Source: Prevotellaceae bacterium (lineage in GTDB: Bacteria > Bacteroidota > Bacteroidia > Bacteroidales > Bacteroidaceae). From it: a stretch of 60,060 bases of DNA. The position numbers were made by a program, and so were the translations under genes. The DNA lies in NCBI GenBank assembly GCA_030531085.1, contig JAUNOM010000013.1, positions 1 to 60,060 on the forward strand, given 5' to 3'. Below, one piece after another: positions 9,976 through 18,852 of the stretch; the stretch's first letter is position 1, and each line of letters begins with the position of its first letter. Below the pieces are notes generated by a model. It searched no databases. It worked only from the letters and a program-made list of their open reading frames with translations, and was not told where the DNA came from.

Positions 9976-11688
9976 ATGGGAAAGCCATACAATAAAGACG
10001 GGCCGAGTGCCGAGGATAAGGCGCTCGACCTCTTTTCCGACTTAATGATTGAGCGTATTCAGTCATTGACAGGCAAGGACAGCTGGAAGAAACCGTGGTT
10101 TGCGGAAAATACATTACAGTGGCCAAAGAACTTAAACGGACGTGAGTATAACGGCCAAAATGCGCTGATGTTGCTCCTGCATTGTGAGAAGGAAGGCTAT
10201 AAGATACCGCGCTTCTGCACGTTTGACTGCATACAGCGGATGAACAGCAAAGACAACAAGGGCAAGGAAGACGCACCTCGCGTGTCCGTGTTGAAAGGTG
10301 AGCATTCTTTTCCTGTGATGCTTACATCATTCACCTGCGTACACAAAGAGACAAAAGAGCGTATCAAATGGGATGACTACAAGCGCCTCTCTCCGGATGA
10401 ACAGGAAAAATACAACGTCTATCCCAAGATGCAGGTCTTCCGTGTTTTTAATGTTCAACAAACCAATCTGAAGGAAGCCCGTCCCGAACTGTGGCAGAAA
10501 CTGGAGCAGGAATACTCAAAGCCTATTGCAGAAAAAGGAGAACAGTATGCCTTTGAGCCTGTTGACAGGATGATTGCCGATAACCGCTGGATTTGTCCCA
10601 TCAAGCCGACTTACGGCGATTCCGCATACTTCTCCATCAGCAAGAATGAGATTGTGGTGCCGGAAAAGCCGCAGTTCAGGGATGGCGAGTCATTCTATGG
10701 AACGGTCTTTCATGAAATGACGCACTCAACCGGTGCGGAAGGGCAGCTGAACAGGATAAAGCCATCTGCTTTCGGTTCTGCCGAATATGCCCGTGAGGAG
10801 CTTGTCGCCGAGCTGACCGCAGCACTGGCGGCACAGCGGTACGGCATGACGAAAAACCTGAAAGAAGACTCTGCCGCCTATCTCAAGTCATGGCTGGATT
10901 CTCTGAAAGAATCACCGCAGTTCATCAAGACCACGCTGCTCGACGTAAAAAAGGCAACCTCGATGCTCACGCAGCACATTGACAAGATGGCTGTGGAGAT
11001 AGATGCGGAAAAGACACAGGTGCAGGGATTTGAAGACATGGAAGAAAAGCCCGAGGGAAAGGTATTCTATGCTTCCGTTGCCTATCTCCAGTCGGCAGAT
11101 AACACAAAAGACTTCTGTGAATTGAAAGAAAAAGGGGATGAGAAAGGCATCTTGGCCCTTGCCGGAACATACTATGACGGCAACGGAATGGATGAGGAGC
11201 AAACCTACAAATCGCCTTGCAGGGAAAGAGGTGATTTTCTTCTTGCGGAAGACAAAGACCTTGCTGTTGTTTATAACGGTATTATAAATGGCACATACGA
11301 GGTGTTCATGAAGTATTCTGAACAGGAAGTGCGTGACCATATCACACGTTATGGCATCGGACGTGCCAGTGAGGATGTCAAAGAGGTGGCAAGGGAAATG
11401 GTCGCTGAGGAGTTTTCAGAATTAGCGCAGCGAAAGATGCCGATATTCCAGATGCCGAATGGCGGCTTGCTGAACCTGCAATATGACAAGGAAAAGGACT
11501 GTTTGGATGTGGGGACGGTGACAAATGCCGGACTCTCCGTAAAGCACTCCTTCCCTTTCTGCCATGACTACTCTTTGGACGCAAACATCAGTTCGGCGTA
11601 TGAGCAGTTGCTCAATATGGAGGAGTACCGGAAAGAAGAGGGAGCGGTACAAGAGGGGCACGTTGCTAAATCCGCTTTCCGCAGGTAA
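9976..11688 (+). CDS. ArdC-family anti-restriction protein (zincin)
   Basis: The protein has 570 residues. Residues ~10-180 are the ArdC N-terminal domain (SWKKPWF, REYNGQNALMLLL, a lysine-rich region, VFRVFNVQQTN). Residues ~230-340 form a zincin-like metallopeptidase with an intact HEMTH zinc site followed by the expected acidic/Ala helix (EELVAELTAALAAQRYG). A C-terminal extension of ~200 residues is not recognised. ArdC proteins bind ssDNA and protect incoming DNA from restriction. This is the catalytically intact counterpart of the protein at 4870. A possible terminator follows at 11751. Confidence 0.85.
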   Translation: MGKPYNKDGPSAEDKALDLFSDLMIERIQSLTGKDSWKKPWFAENTLQWPKNLNGREYNGQNALMLLLHCEKEGYKIPRFCTFDCIQRMNSKDNKGKEDAPRVSVLKGEHSFPVMLTSFTCVHKETKERIKWDDYKRLSPDEQEKYNVYPKMQVFRVFNVQQTNLKEARPELWQKLEQEYSKPIAEKGEQYAFEPVDRMIADNRWICPIKPTYGDSAYFSISKNEIVVPEKPQFRDGESFYGTVFHEMTHSTGAEGQLNRIKPSAFGSAEYAREELVAELTAALAAQRYGMTKNLKEDSAAYLKSWLDSLKESPQFIKTTLLDVKKATSMLTQHIDKMAVEIDAEKTQVQGFEDMEEKPEGKVFYASVAYLQSADNTKDFCELKEKGDEKGILALAGTYYDGNGMDEEQTYKSPCRERGDFLLAEDKDLAVVYNGIINGTYEVFMKYSEQEVRDHITRYGIGRASEDVKEVAREMVAEEFSELAQRKMPIFQMPNGGLLNLQYDKEKDCLDVGTVTNAGLSVKHSFPFCHDYSLDANISSAYEQLLNMEEYRKEEGAVQEGHVAKSAFRR

Positions 11689-11750
11689 AGACAGAATCGT
11701 GACAAATACTATCCGTAGATTTTACGCATAGTATGCACTGACAAAGTTCG

Positions 11751-11778
11751 GCCGCAGAGAGTCTTTTCTCCCTGCGGC
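11751..11778 (+). terminator. Hairpin ending the transfer operon
   Basis: GCCGCAGAGAG and CTCCCTGCGGC form an 11-bp stem with one mismatch and a 6-nt loop, 62 nt after the last plus-strand gene. There is no clear U-run, so it may be a weak or bidirectional terminator between convergent transcripts. Confidence 0.5.
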
Positions 11779-11900
11779 TGAACCGTTCTATCCCATTTTG
11801 TAATTCTTATATCATTCACAAAATCTTCATTTTCGGATTATTTCCTGATAGGGAAAAGTGAATGTAAGGGGAATTGCTTGTTTTTTCATACTGGTATCAG

Positions 11901-12263
11901 CTATGAGAACTCTGTTTCAAGTGCGTTTAGTAATTCAAATATCCTCACTTCTGCATCCTCCATATCTGAAACAATATCTTTGATATGATAAGGAGCACCG
12001 CATTTGCCGTGTCCGTCATCGCCAATCCAGAGCGAGGCTTCATAATCGGGGTCAAAATCCTTAAAATACTGTCTGATATTGCCAATAAGGGTATCCAACT
12101 TCTCTTCGGACATTTCGGCATAGAAACTGAAGTCCTGCCCATGCTCGGTATTGCGTTGAAATTCAAACAGGACATTGGATTTGTCCTTGTCCTCCACGTT
12201 TACACTCCAGCCATTGCTGTGTGCTATATCCTTCACTTTCTGTATCTTTTCCTTGGTGTTCAT
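11901..12263 (-). CDS. Hypothetical acidic protein, third gene of small operon
   Basis: The 120-aa protein is acidic and soluble, with no signal peptide or membrane segment. It has aromatic/acid-rich stretches such as FKDFDPDYEASLWIGDDGHG. It is read after the genes at 12651 and 12313 and probably shares their transcript, which starts at the fold-back module at 13026-13241. The family and function are not recognised. Small acidic proteins in leading regions can be DNA mimics, but nothing here proves that. Confidence 0.6.
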   Translation of the reverse strand: MNTKEKIQKVKDIAHSNGWSVNVEDKDKSNVLFEFQRNTEHGQDFSFYAEMSEEKLDTLIGNIRQYFKDFDPDYEASLWIGDDGHGKCGAPYHIKDIVSDMEDAEVRIFELLNALETEFS

Positions 12264-12312
12264 AGTCTTGGGGTGATGTGGGGAAACATTTTACATCTCC
12301 CCACTGATTGAT

Positions 12313-12654
12313 TTAGTCCGTTATCTCAAAATAATACGCCTGCTCCTTGTCTGACCACTCGGCAGTCATTGCATCCGCTTCCCTCCATAGTCGGTCATAA
12401 AGCAGGGCTTTCTGATTGTCCCTCTCATGCCACTGCCATATCTTATGATTGAGGACAAGACACAATTCCGTCCAATATTTGTAGTTGTCTTTCCACTCTG
12501 ACTTTACCTTGTTGAAGGTGTTTTCTATGACTCTGTTCCCGAACCTGTCGGCAATGGAAAAATCCTGCCAAAAGGTGGTGATAGGCTTATATCCGCAGAA
12601 CTCTGTAATGTTCCATCTTGGGGTGATGATTTGTAATGCTTCCATGTTCATCAT
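12313..12654 (-). CDS. Hypothetical protein, second gene of small operon
   Basis: The 113-aa protein is Trp-rich (ITPRWNITEF, KSEWKDNYKYWTEL, NHKIWQWHERDNQK), soluble and without a signal peptide. It overlaps the upstream gene by 4 nt (ATGA), so translation is coupled. An alternative start is the third Met (MEALQ...). The family is not recognised; it is carried with neighbours of the same accessory type. Confidence 0.6.
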   Translation of the reverse strand: MMNMEALQIITPRWNITEFCGYKPITTFWQDFSIADRFGNRVIENTFNKVKSEWKDNYKYWTELCLVLNHKIWQWHERDNQKALLYDRLWREADAMTAEWSDKEQAYYFEITD

Positions 12655-12962
12655 TGTTTTTGGTTCTCATAATAAGTTTCGGGCAGACGGTAGAGACCGT
12701 TTTCTGCCAAATGGTCTATGGCTTCCGCCGCCAAACGGCAAGCCCATTCGTTGCGCTGGTCATATCTGCCCTTGTGCCAGTTTTCCGCCAGTTGTTCCAT
12801 GAAGAAAAACATCAGTTTGGCTTTTTGGTTGACGAGATAGCGGTGGTCGTCCGCCAGTGCCTTGCCTACCTTTTGGGGTGAAGCCATCTTGCCGTTCACA
12901 TACTCTGAGAACTCGTCCACAAAACGTCTGTCATTCTCTGCTAATCGATGGTTGTATTCCAT
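12651..12962 (-). CDS. Hypothetical protein, first gene behind fold-back module 1
   Basis: The frame is open further upstream, but the ATG at 12962 (MEYNHRLAENDRRFVDEF) is the sensible start because the sequence beyond it belongs to the regulatory module at 13026. The 103-aa product is helical with many Lys, Glu and aromatic residues, and has no membrane segment or known motif. It leads a three-gene operon with 12313 and 11901. Confidence 0.65.
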   Translation of the reverse strand: MEYNHRLAENDRRFVDEFSEYVNGKMASPQKVGKALADDHRYLVNQKAKLMFFFMEQLAENWHKGRYDQRNEWACRLAAEAIDHLAENGLYRLPETYYENQKQ

Positions 12963-13025
12963 ACTTGTTGAATTTTGAAAGTTGAACTTTTTTCTTCCCT
13001 TTGTTTGAAGCCTTCCGACCTCGCC

Positions 13026-13241
13026 ACCGGGATATGTTTTATGTGCAGTGCAAGACTGCGGAAAGAGTGAGATAAGACAAGGAAACAAACATGGAGTTAA
13101 TGACTGCTTGTTGAACAAAGCGAAAAAAACGCTAATGGCACATTGGCGGAAAGCTGTCGTTAAGTCCACTGAATTGTTAGCGCAGGCGGTACTTGACATT
13201 CTCACCCGGCAGTAACTTTGCACAATAAAACGATGCCGTGT
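13026..13241 (-). promoter_or_regulatory. Fold-back module 1 (putative ssDNA promoter)
   Basis: The left arm 13026-13046 (ACCGGGATATGTTTTATGTG) pairs with the right arm 13220-13241 (GCACAATAAAACGATGCCGT) with few mismatches. The right arm is preceded by TAACTTTG (13213-13220), a Bacteroides -7 element, with TTGAC at 13193 as the -33 box. The stretch opposite the -7 is not complementary (bubble), and pairing resumes inside (GTGAGA and GACAAG on the left versus the RC of 13190-13206). In duplex DNA this promoter faces away from the gene at 12962; in the folded plus strand it faces it. Confidence 0.6.
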
Positions 13242-13470
13242 GGTGTGACGGTCGGCATAAGGGGGGCGTATTCTGATTGTATAATAGGAAATGCCATAAT
13301 ATCAAAAGACAGGAACCGCTAAAACAGCCCCAAGTCAAGAATAAAAGTGGATTCACGAATAGTAAAAGAGAGCATGGCTACGGCTATCGACGAGTTGCCG
13401 TAGTCACGCATAAAAGCCACCTGCTACAATTTCTATCGTAACAAGTGGCAGAATAAAGGAACCAAATAGG
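13242..13470. other. Non-coding gap right of module 1
   Basis: I see no convincing ORF. ATGCCG/CGGCAT arms bracket a short hairpin (13233-13258), and the rest is plain sequence before the stop of pcfJ. If the duplex promoter at 13213 is active it would transcribe into this gap. Confidence 0.4.
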
Positions 13471-14736
13471 CTATGCTGTCATACGCTTGCGGATTTGCCG
13501 TGCGTTTTTCTGTACAAGTCTGATGATGCGGTCGTGATACTCGGTGCTTTGGTTGCAAAGACCTCTTGACTGCAACACCTTGAATGTGTCAAGGCTCAAC
13601 TCAACGGTTTCGATGCGCCTGTTGCCTATTCGTGCGGAAAGTACCAATGATTGCGGTTTCAGATAATATTCACATTGTCCCACGCAATGGTGCAGTGCGT
13701 TGCCTTCCTGATAATACTCGTCCACGCTCTCCAATACGCTGATGACGATAAGTCCGTCAGTGAATGTAAGCCCGAAAAACCTGCCTTTCAACTCTTGGAA
13801 ACGCTTTTCGTTTTCCCTTGCCCTTTTCCGTTGCTCCTCACGCTTCTCCCTCTCTCGGATAGCCATTACACGCTCCTGATAGCGGTCGTGCTCGGTTGGC
13901 AAGTCTGAGGGACAGACATAATGGGCATTGTGAATGTCCTTGCCACACCTTTCAAGTGAACGGATATAATCCACCCAAAGCGAGATGTCGGAAATATGGT
14001 AGTCGTTGCGCAGGGCAATCTTGTACGTGTTCCAATACATATCCAAGTCTCTCTGATGTTGCAGAAAATAGTTCAAATCCGCTTTCCTGCCTGCCTTGAA
14101 CATCGTCTCAGCCCTGCTGTCAGTCAACAGGGCTTCAATAAGCCTTGTTGGTTCAAAACCTGCCAGTGAGCCTTTCAAGCCGTTACGCTTCAGTTTTGGG
14201 ATGACTGAATAATAAGGATAAACATAACAGTCGGAAATATGCCTGTAAACATGGTTGTCTCTCCGCAGTTCCAAGCGTCCGTCCATGACAAAAGAGTCCA
14301 TATAATATCCGCAAGAACGTTTCAATGCTGTCACCTCTTTCTTGCCGTTATCATCAATCCAATAGCGTGCTACTTCCATAGAATGGCTGTCGGCTTTTCT
14401 GCCCTTGTGGAAATTTGCGGTCAGAAGGAACACACGCTGTACCTGCAAGCTGTCTTGTGTGGTGAGGGTGGAAAAATATGCTTTCTCTCTGTATATTCTT
14501 CTGTTTGTGTCCTTTATCTCCAATCTTGCACCGCAATGAGGACAACGGCACGTTTTTTTGCTGCTCTCATTCCACTTGTGTCCGCAGTCCATGCACGTAG
14601 TACCTCCGCTTTTTGTCCGGAACGCATAATGGCTGACGCAGTGACGGAATGCCCATGTCTCCTGTTTCTCTGTCGGTGGCAGTAACCGCTCATTGGCGGC
14701 TACCACCTTATGCTGTAATCTTGTTTTTGCTTTCAT
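13471..14736 (-). CDS. pcfJ: PcfJ-like protein
   Basis: The 421-aa protein has an N-terminal zinc ribbon (CMDCGHKW then CRCPHCGA, residues ~49-70) and a C-terminal PcfJ signature near 345-400 (NALHHCVGQCEYYL, IETVELSLDTF, VLQSRGLCN). A charged helical region (REREKREEQRKRARENEKR) lies between. PcfJ proteins occur with PcfK in conjugative plasmids and ICEs; the biochemical role is not settled. The start codon overlaps the pcfK stop by one base (TAATG), so the two are coupled. Confidence 0.85.
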   Translation of the reverse strand: MKAKTRLQHKVVAANERLLPPTEKQETWAFRHCVSHYAFRTKSGGTTCMDCGHKWNESSKKTCRCPHCGARLEIKDTNRRIYREKAYFSTLTTQDSLQVQRVFLLTANFHKGRKADSHSMEVARYWIDDNGKKEVTALKRSCGYYMDSFVMDGRLELRRDNHVYRHISDCYVYPYYSVIPKLKRNGLKGSLAGFEPTRLIEALLTDSRAETMFKAGRKADLNYFLQHQRDLDMYWNTYKIALRNDYHISDISLWVDYIRSLERCGKDIHNAHYVCPSDLPTEHDRYQERVMAIREREKREEQRKRARENEKRFQELKGRFFGLTFTDGLIVISVLESVDEYYQEGNALHHCVGQCEYYLKPQSLVLSARIGNRRIETVELSLDTFKVLQSRGLCNQSTEYHDRIIRLVQKNARQIRKRMTA

Positions 14737-15173
14737 TATTCAAAGTCAAATAGTGATGGTTGTGATACTTCTTGTTTTACTGCTTTCGGTGTCGGCTTCG
14801 GTCTGCTGCTATGTTGTTGGATTTTACGCAGTTCCTCTGCCTGATATGCTTTCAGGGCTTTTTCTCTCGCTTCGGCTTTCTCCTGTTCGGATAGTTCCAC
14901 CCTGTGGTTGACAATTACTCCGCAGTTTATAGCCTTGCCGACTTCGATGTTGTCTTCATCATAGTAATGCGTGGCAAGGGAATAGACCTCGTCATCGGTC
15001 ATGCCGCAACCTCCCTCTTGGGCAATGGCTTTTGCTTGGTTGAGAATGAACGTAACACAATCGTTCAAATTCTTGTTCACTTTGGCATACGATACCGCAA
15101 AGAGTTCGTCAGTCTTGGCTCTCTCGTCCAGATAAGCCTTAATCGCCTGCTTGAAATGCTCTGTTCCTGTCAT
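14736..15173 (-). CDS. pcfK: PcfK-like protein
   Basis: The frame extends upstream but the ATG at 15173 (MTGTEHFKQAIKAYLDERAK) gives the normal PcfK N-terminus, and upstream sequence is the module leader. The 145-aa protein carries the family pattern (TDELFAVSYAKVNKNLNDCV, then FILNQAKAI). The C-terminus is a basic/Pro tail ending PSLFDFE. It lies immediately upstream of and coupled to pcfJ, as in other conjugative elements. Expression probably starts from module 2. Confidence 0.85.
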   Translation of the reverse strand: MTGTEHFKQAIKAYLDERAKTDELFAVSYAKVNKNLNDCVTFILNQAKAIAQEGGCGMTDDEVYSLATHYYDEDNIEVGKAINCGVIVNHRVELSEQEKAEAREKALKAYQAEELRKIQQHSSRPKPTPKAVKQEVSQPSLFDFE

Positions 15174-15245
15174 AATTGTTACTTTATTTGATGTTTGAAT
15201 GTGAAACTTTATTGTCTTCCCTCTTTTTGAAGCCTTTTGGCTCCG

Positions 15246-15475
15246 CTTGTCGAGAACTGATTTTTCGTGCATCAGAAGACTGCGTAACAGGGGCTATAAG
15301 ACAAGGAAACAGGCATGGGATTTAATGAAATACCACTAATGGACATTGGCTCCGCTCTCACTGTTTCGTCCATTCGTGGAAAGCTGTTGTTAAATCCGGC
15401 ACCTGTTAGCAGGGCGGTACTTGGCATTATCGCCCAGGCAGTAACTTTGCAAAGAAAAATAGGTGCCGACAAACG
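15246..15475 (-). promoter_or_regulatory. Fold-back module 2 (putative ssDNA promoter)
   Basis: The left arm 15246-15271 (TTGTCGAGAACTGATTTTTC...TGCA) pairs imperfectly with the right arm 15448-15475 (TGCAAAGAAAAATAGGTGCC...). The -7 TAACTTTG is at 15442-15449 and the -33 TTG at 15421. This module and module 1 are also direct-sequence relatives: both contain TAAGACAAGGAAACA, GAAAGCTGT and GCGGTACTTG in the same order, so they are diverged copies. It sits 73 bp before pcfK. Confidence 0.6.
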
Positions 15476-15610
15476 GTAAAATATGATTAAGAGCAGAGTG
15501 ATATATGCTAAAACAGTAGTGTTGTACACGAAATCGAAGGAAATTTAGTACATAAATGGCTTTTTTTGACTGAGAAGTATCTGTTATCAATATATTTTTT
15601 GTAATTTTGC

Positions 15611-15635
15611 ACCGAAATATTTGAAAAATATCGGT
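15611..15635. promoter_or_regulatory. abiE operator palindrome at promoter
   Basis: A 25-bp near-palindrome has outer arms ACCGA and TCGGT and A/T-rich AATATTT/AAATAT inner arms. It begins 1 nt after a Bacteroides -7 element TAATTTTG (15602-15609), so it covers the transcription start. AbiEi antitoxins autorepress by binding inverted repeats in their promoter; the position fits that role. Confidence 0.6.
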
Positions 15636-15656
15636 ATTAAAATAAGTTAATAGCAA

Positions 15657-16283
15657 ATGTGTGAGAGTATAAAATCAATAATATTCAAGCGTCTGGAGGA
15701 AAGTCCGCCACACTCGATATTCTTCTTAAACGATTTTGCAGAATTAGGATCCTTGGAAACCATAAGGAAGGTTTTTCTACAAGCTCGTCTGGCTGGCCTT
15801 GTCTCTCATTTGAGCCATGGAATTTATGTCAGACCCATGATTTCAAGGTTTGGCGAGGTGCCTCCTCCTTTGGAGACTGTTGCAAAGGAGATTGCCAAAA
15901 GGGATTATGTAAAGATTATGCCTACAGGCAGTACCGCAGCCAACTTACTGGGGCTGTCAACCCAAATACCCATGAACGTGTCTTATCTTACCACAGGTTC
16001 TTCACGGAAAATAAACATAGGCAATCGGTTCATACAATTCAAACACGCTGCCCCAAAAAATTTTGCTTATAAGGGAACCACCATACCCCTCATAGTGCAG
16101 GCATTGAGGGATTTGGGCGAAAAGAACATCAATGAAGAAACATTGTCCTCATTGGCTCTTTACATTGAAAATGCAAAGGACAAAGACTCGTTTGTCAGTG
16201 ATCTGATTTTAGCTCCGGTGTGGATTCAGTCAATTATAAAACCTTTAGTTACAGAGAAAAATGAAGCATTGGCAACAATATAA
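15657..16283 (+). CDS. abiEi: AbiEi-type antitoxin (DUF6088)
   Basis: The 208-aa protein has an N-terminal winged-helix region (residues ~10-70: FFLNDFAELGSLETIRKVFL, GLVSHLSHGIYVRP) and a C-terminal domain typical of AbiEi (VKIMPTGSTAANLLGLSTQI, VSYLTTGSSRKI). It should bind the palindrome at 15611 and repress the operon. The end overlaps the toxin gene by 23 nt, a hallmark of coupled type IV toxin-antitoxin pairs. AbiE gives phage defence and stabilises mobile elements. Confidence 0.85.
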   Translation: MCESIKSIIFKRLEESPPHSIFFLNDFAELGSLETIRKVFLQARLAGLVSHLSHGIYVRPMISRFGEVPPPLETVAKEIAKRDYVKIMPTGSTAANLLGLSTQIPMNVSYLTTGSSRKINIGNRFIQFKHAAPKNFAYKGTTIPLIVQALRDLGEKNINEETLSSLALYIENAKDKDSFVSDLILAPVWIQSIIKPLVTEKNEALATI

Positions 16284-17274
16284 CGAGACGGAACGACTTC
16301 AACTGCTTGACATAACAGCAGCAAGGACAGGTCTTCCGCGCCTCGCCGTGGAGAAGGACTGGTGGGTAACAATGGTATTGAAGGCATTATCGATGACCCA
16401 ATACTCATCGCTCATGTCATTCAAAGGCGGCACCAGCCTGTCAAAGGGATGGCAACTGATAGAGCGTTTCAGTGAGGATATTGACATTGCCTTGAAAAGA
16501 GAGGAGCGTTTCGCCATTGCAGGAACATCCAACAGCCAATTGGCAAAGGCCAGAAGAACTGCGCGACATTATATTGTCCGTGAGCTGCCGGATGAGTTGA
16601 AGGCTGCCCTGTCTTCAATGGGAGTGATGCAATTCACGGTTGAAGCAGAAACAGAAAGAATCAAAGACGGTGTCGCATACGAGATGAGGGCGGACACACA
16701 TCCTTCTGTGGTTTATGTCAACTACAGCAGCATTGTCCCGGAAACATCGGAATATCTGCAGTCCAGAGTAAAAATAGAAATCAGTTGCCTGTCGATGGAC
16801 GAGCCTGTGCAACAGAAAACATTACGTTCATTTATCTCTGAATCTGTACCGGAATCGGAAGATTTCGTGGTGGATTTCAAGACTGTTGTCCCGACAAGAA
16901 CTTTTTTGGAAAAGATATTCCTGCTTCATGAAGAGTTCCTGAAAGAGAAACCAAGAAGTTACAGAATGTCCCGGCACCTGTACGATTTGGAACGAATTAT
17001 GGATATGCCGTTTGGCATTGAGGCTTTGTCCAATAGGCAACTATATATGGAGATAGTGCAGCACAGGAATACGTTCAATCATATTCCAGGTGTTGACTAT
17101 GCCACACACAATCCTGAGACGATAAATTTCATTCCTCAGGAAAACATCATGCAGGATTGGAAAGATGATTATGAGAATATGCGTAAGCACTTCATCTATG
17201 GGCACAATACTTTACCCTACGACAAGTTGATTGATAAGATAGAAGAATTGCAGAACAGAATCCGAAGAATTTGA
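16261..17274 (+). CDS. abiEii: AbiEii nucleotidyltransferase toxin
   Basis: The 337-aa protein carries the nucleotidyltransferase signature near residues 55-80 (FKGGTSLSKGW ... RFSEDIDIAL), i.e. GGTSL-Kx(n)-SEDIDI with the two metal-binding Asp. It lacks membrane segments. Known AbiEii/MenT enzymes transfer nucleotides to tRNA and stop growth reversibly. Translation is coupled to the antitoxin. A strong terminator follows at 17293. Confidence 0.88.
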   Translation: MKHWQQYNETERLQLLDITAARTGLPRLAVEKDWWVTMVLKALSMTQYSSLMSFKGGTSLSKGWQLIERFSEDIDIALKREERFAIAGTSNSQLAKARRTARHYIVRELPDELKAALSSMGVMQFTVEAETERIKDGVAYEMRADTHPSVVYVNYSSIVPETSEYLQSRVKIEISCLSMDEPVQQKTLRSFISESVPESEDFVVDFKTVVPTRTFLEKIFLLHEEFLKEKPRSYRMSRHLYDLERIMDMPFGIEALSNRQLYMEIVQHRNTFNHIPGVDYATHNPETINFIPQENIMQDWKDDYENMRKHFIYGHNTLPYDKLIDKIEELQNRIRRI

Positions 17275-17292
17275 ACGGGAACAAGCTAATCA

Positions 17293-17330
17293 AGGAGGAC
17301 CTATCCGTCACGGACAAGTCCTCCTGTTTT
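17293..17330 (+). terminator. Rho-independent terminator of abiE operon
   Basis: AGGAGGAC (17293-17300) pairs perfectly with GTCCTCCT (17318-17325); an inner TCCGT/ACGGA stem extends it, and a T-run (GTTTTTATC) follows. It lies about 20 nt after the toxin stop. Confidence 0.85.
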
Positions 17331-17383
17331 TATCAATGAAAAAAAAGTTTTTAATGCTCTTGTCTGTTGCCTCTACGCATTCT

Positions 17384-18799
17384 CTAATTTTGCTTGAAAT
17401 ACAGCATTATTCTGGTGTGTCGGTTCGCCTCATTCGGAGAGTAATCGTCAATGCCTCCGTCATAACCTTTGGTAACAGTGCCGTTCTCCATGCCACGTTT
17501 TAGCAGTTCAGACGCTATATAATCAGCACGGGAACGGCTGAGATTGTCATTTATAGCCTCATTGCCCGTAGCACTGTCGGCAGCACCGACGACCTTTACC
17601 ATTAAGCCATATTTCTTGGCGATGCGTGCCACTTCATCGAGATTGACAAGCTGAGATTTATTCAGCAGCCGGTCAGAACCCAGTTCAAAGAAGAAATAGA
17701 CAGGCGCACCGATACAAGTTTTTCCTGATTGAATATGCGACAGATAGTTCCCGTCTGGACCTTCGGTGCCGCTGCCATATTCTTCCGTATAAGAGACGGA
17801 TTCCATGACTTTCGGATTCTGCCCATTGCCGTTTCTGTCTCTCATCCTTGCACGGAGGGAGTTAAGTCCGCTGTAATCGTTACGCGGATAGCCGTTTGTG
17901 ACAGTGGAAGCGGCATCGTCAGGGAACAGATGGTTGTATCTGTCCAGAAGTCCCTCGATGGCGAGTATCTTGCGCAGCTGCTCCAACGTCTGACGGTCAC
18001 GCTCGTGTTGAGCATGACAGAGATAGTTTTCGTCAGACAAGGATGCGGCATAAGCTGACAGCCATTCGTTCTGAGCGATGTATGGACATGCATCAATGGC
18101 ACGCCTCCATCCCGACTTGCCTATGTGAACAGACAATCCGAGGGAAGCGGACAGCAGATGGTCACCAAAACGGTGCGCCTTGCCATAGCCGTCAAAGTCC
18201 TGCATGGTTGTCATATTGCCTATCTCAGCCGTGACGGCGATTCGCCGGGACAGATGATACTGTCCCTGTATGCCGTATGATACGGCGAAAGGCTTATGCC
18301 CGTTGCCCTTGTTGTGCAACATACCTGCACCGACGTATGGGATGACGCTCCACCGTGCAAAGGAGTGGACATCATTCTTATAGATGTTGCCCAGGACATT
18401 CCACATGAAGTCGGCACGCAGATACTGGTAGTCCTGCGACTGGTTGTTACAGTCGTTAATCTGCATACCTCCGTAGTTCAGACGTCCGCCTACAGATGGC
18501 GTGAACCATTTGCCGAGTGACACGCTGAATGCCGGTTTCATACGGCCGAAGAGGTCATTGCATCCGAGTGGAGTACCGAGGAACACTGTCGTTCCTCCTG
18601 CCGCCTGAACAAACCATTTATCTGTCCACGGCGAGGCGACCAATGCCCCTTTCATATAAGTCGGCTTTAGCGGACGAAGCATCTCGTCTGCCGCAAGCCT
18701 GCGTACAATAGTGGTGGTGTCCGCCGTGTGGTGACAGTCTTTAGCTTGCACACCTGATGACAGGGCGAAACCGATGGAAAGAATAAGTATTTTTCTCAT
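17384..18799 (-). CDS. OmpA-family outer-membrane protein
   Basis: The ATG at 18799 gives a signal peptide (MRKILILSIGFALSSGVQA). A frame extension to a TTG at 18808 is less likely. Residues ~60-240 look like an outer-membrane beta barrel with alternating aromatic strands. The last ~120 residues are an OmpA C-terminal peptidoglycan-binding domain (YFFFELGSDRLLNKSQLVNL ... LSRSRADYIASELLKRG ... RHTRIMLYF). Such proteins occur next to mob genes in Bacteroidales conjugative elements and may anchor the mating apparatus or aid pair formation (inference). Confidence 0.82.
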   Translation of the reverse strand: MRKILILSIGFALSSGVQAKDCHHTADTTTIVRRLAADEMLRPLKPTYMKGALVASPWTDKWFVQAAGGTTVFLGTPLGCNDLFGRMKPAFSVSLGKWFTPSVGGRLNYGGMQINDCNNQSQDYQYLRADFMWNVLGNIYKNDVHSFARWSVIPYVGAGMLHNKGNGHKPFAVSYGIQGQYHLSRRIAVTAEIGNMTTMQDFDGYGKAHRFGDHLLSASLGLSVHIGKSGWRRAIDACPYIAQNEWLSAYAASLSDENYLCHAQHERDRQTLEQLRKILAIEGLLDRYNHLFPDDAASTVTNGYPRNDYSGLNSLRARMRDRNGNGQNPKVMESVSYTEEYGSGTEGPDGNYLSHIQSGKTCIGAPVYFFFELGSDRLLNKSQLVNLDEVARIAKKYGLMVKVVGAADSATGNEAINDNLSRSRADYIASELLKRGMENGTVTKGYDGGIDDYSPNEANRHTRIMLYFKQN

Positions 18800-18852
18800 A
18801 TTGTTCAATTTAATCTGGTGAATACTATAACAGGTGATATGGAAAGTGCCGT

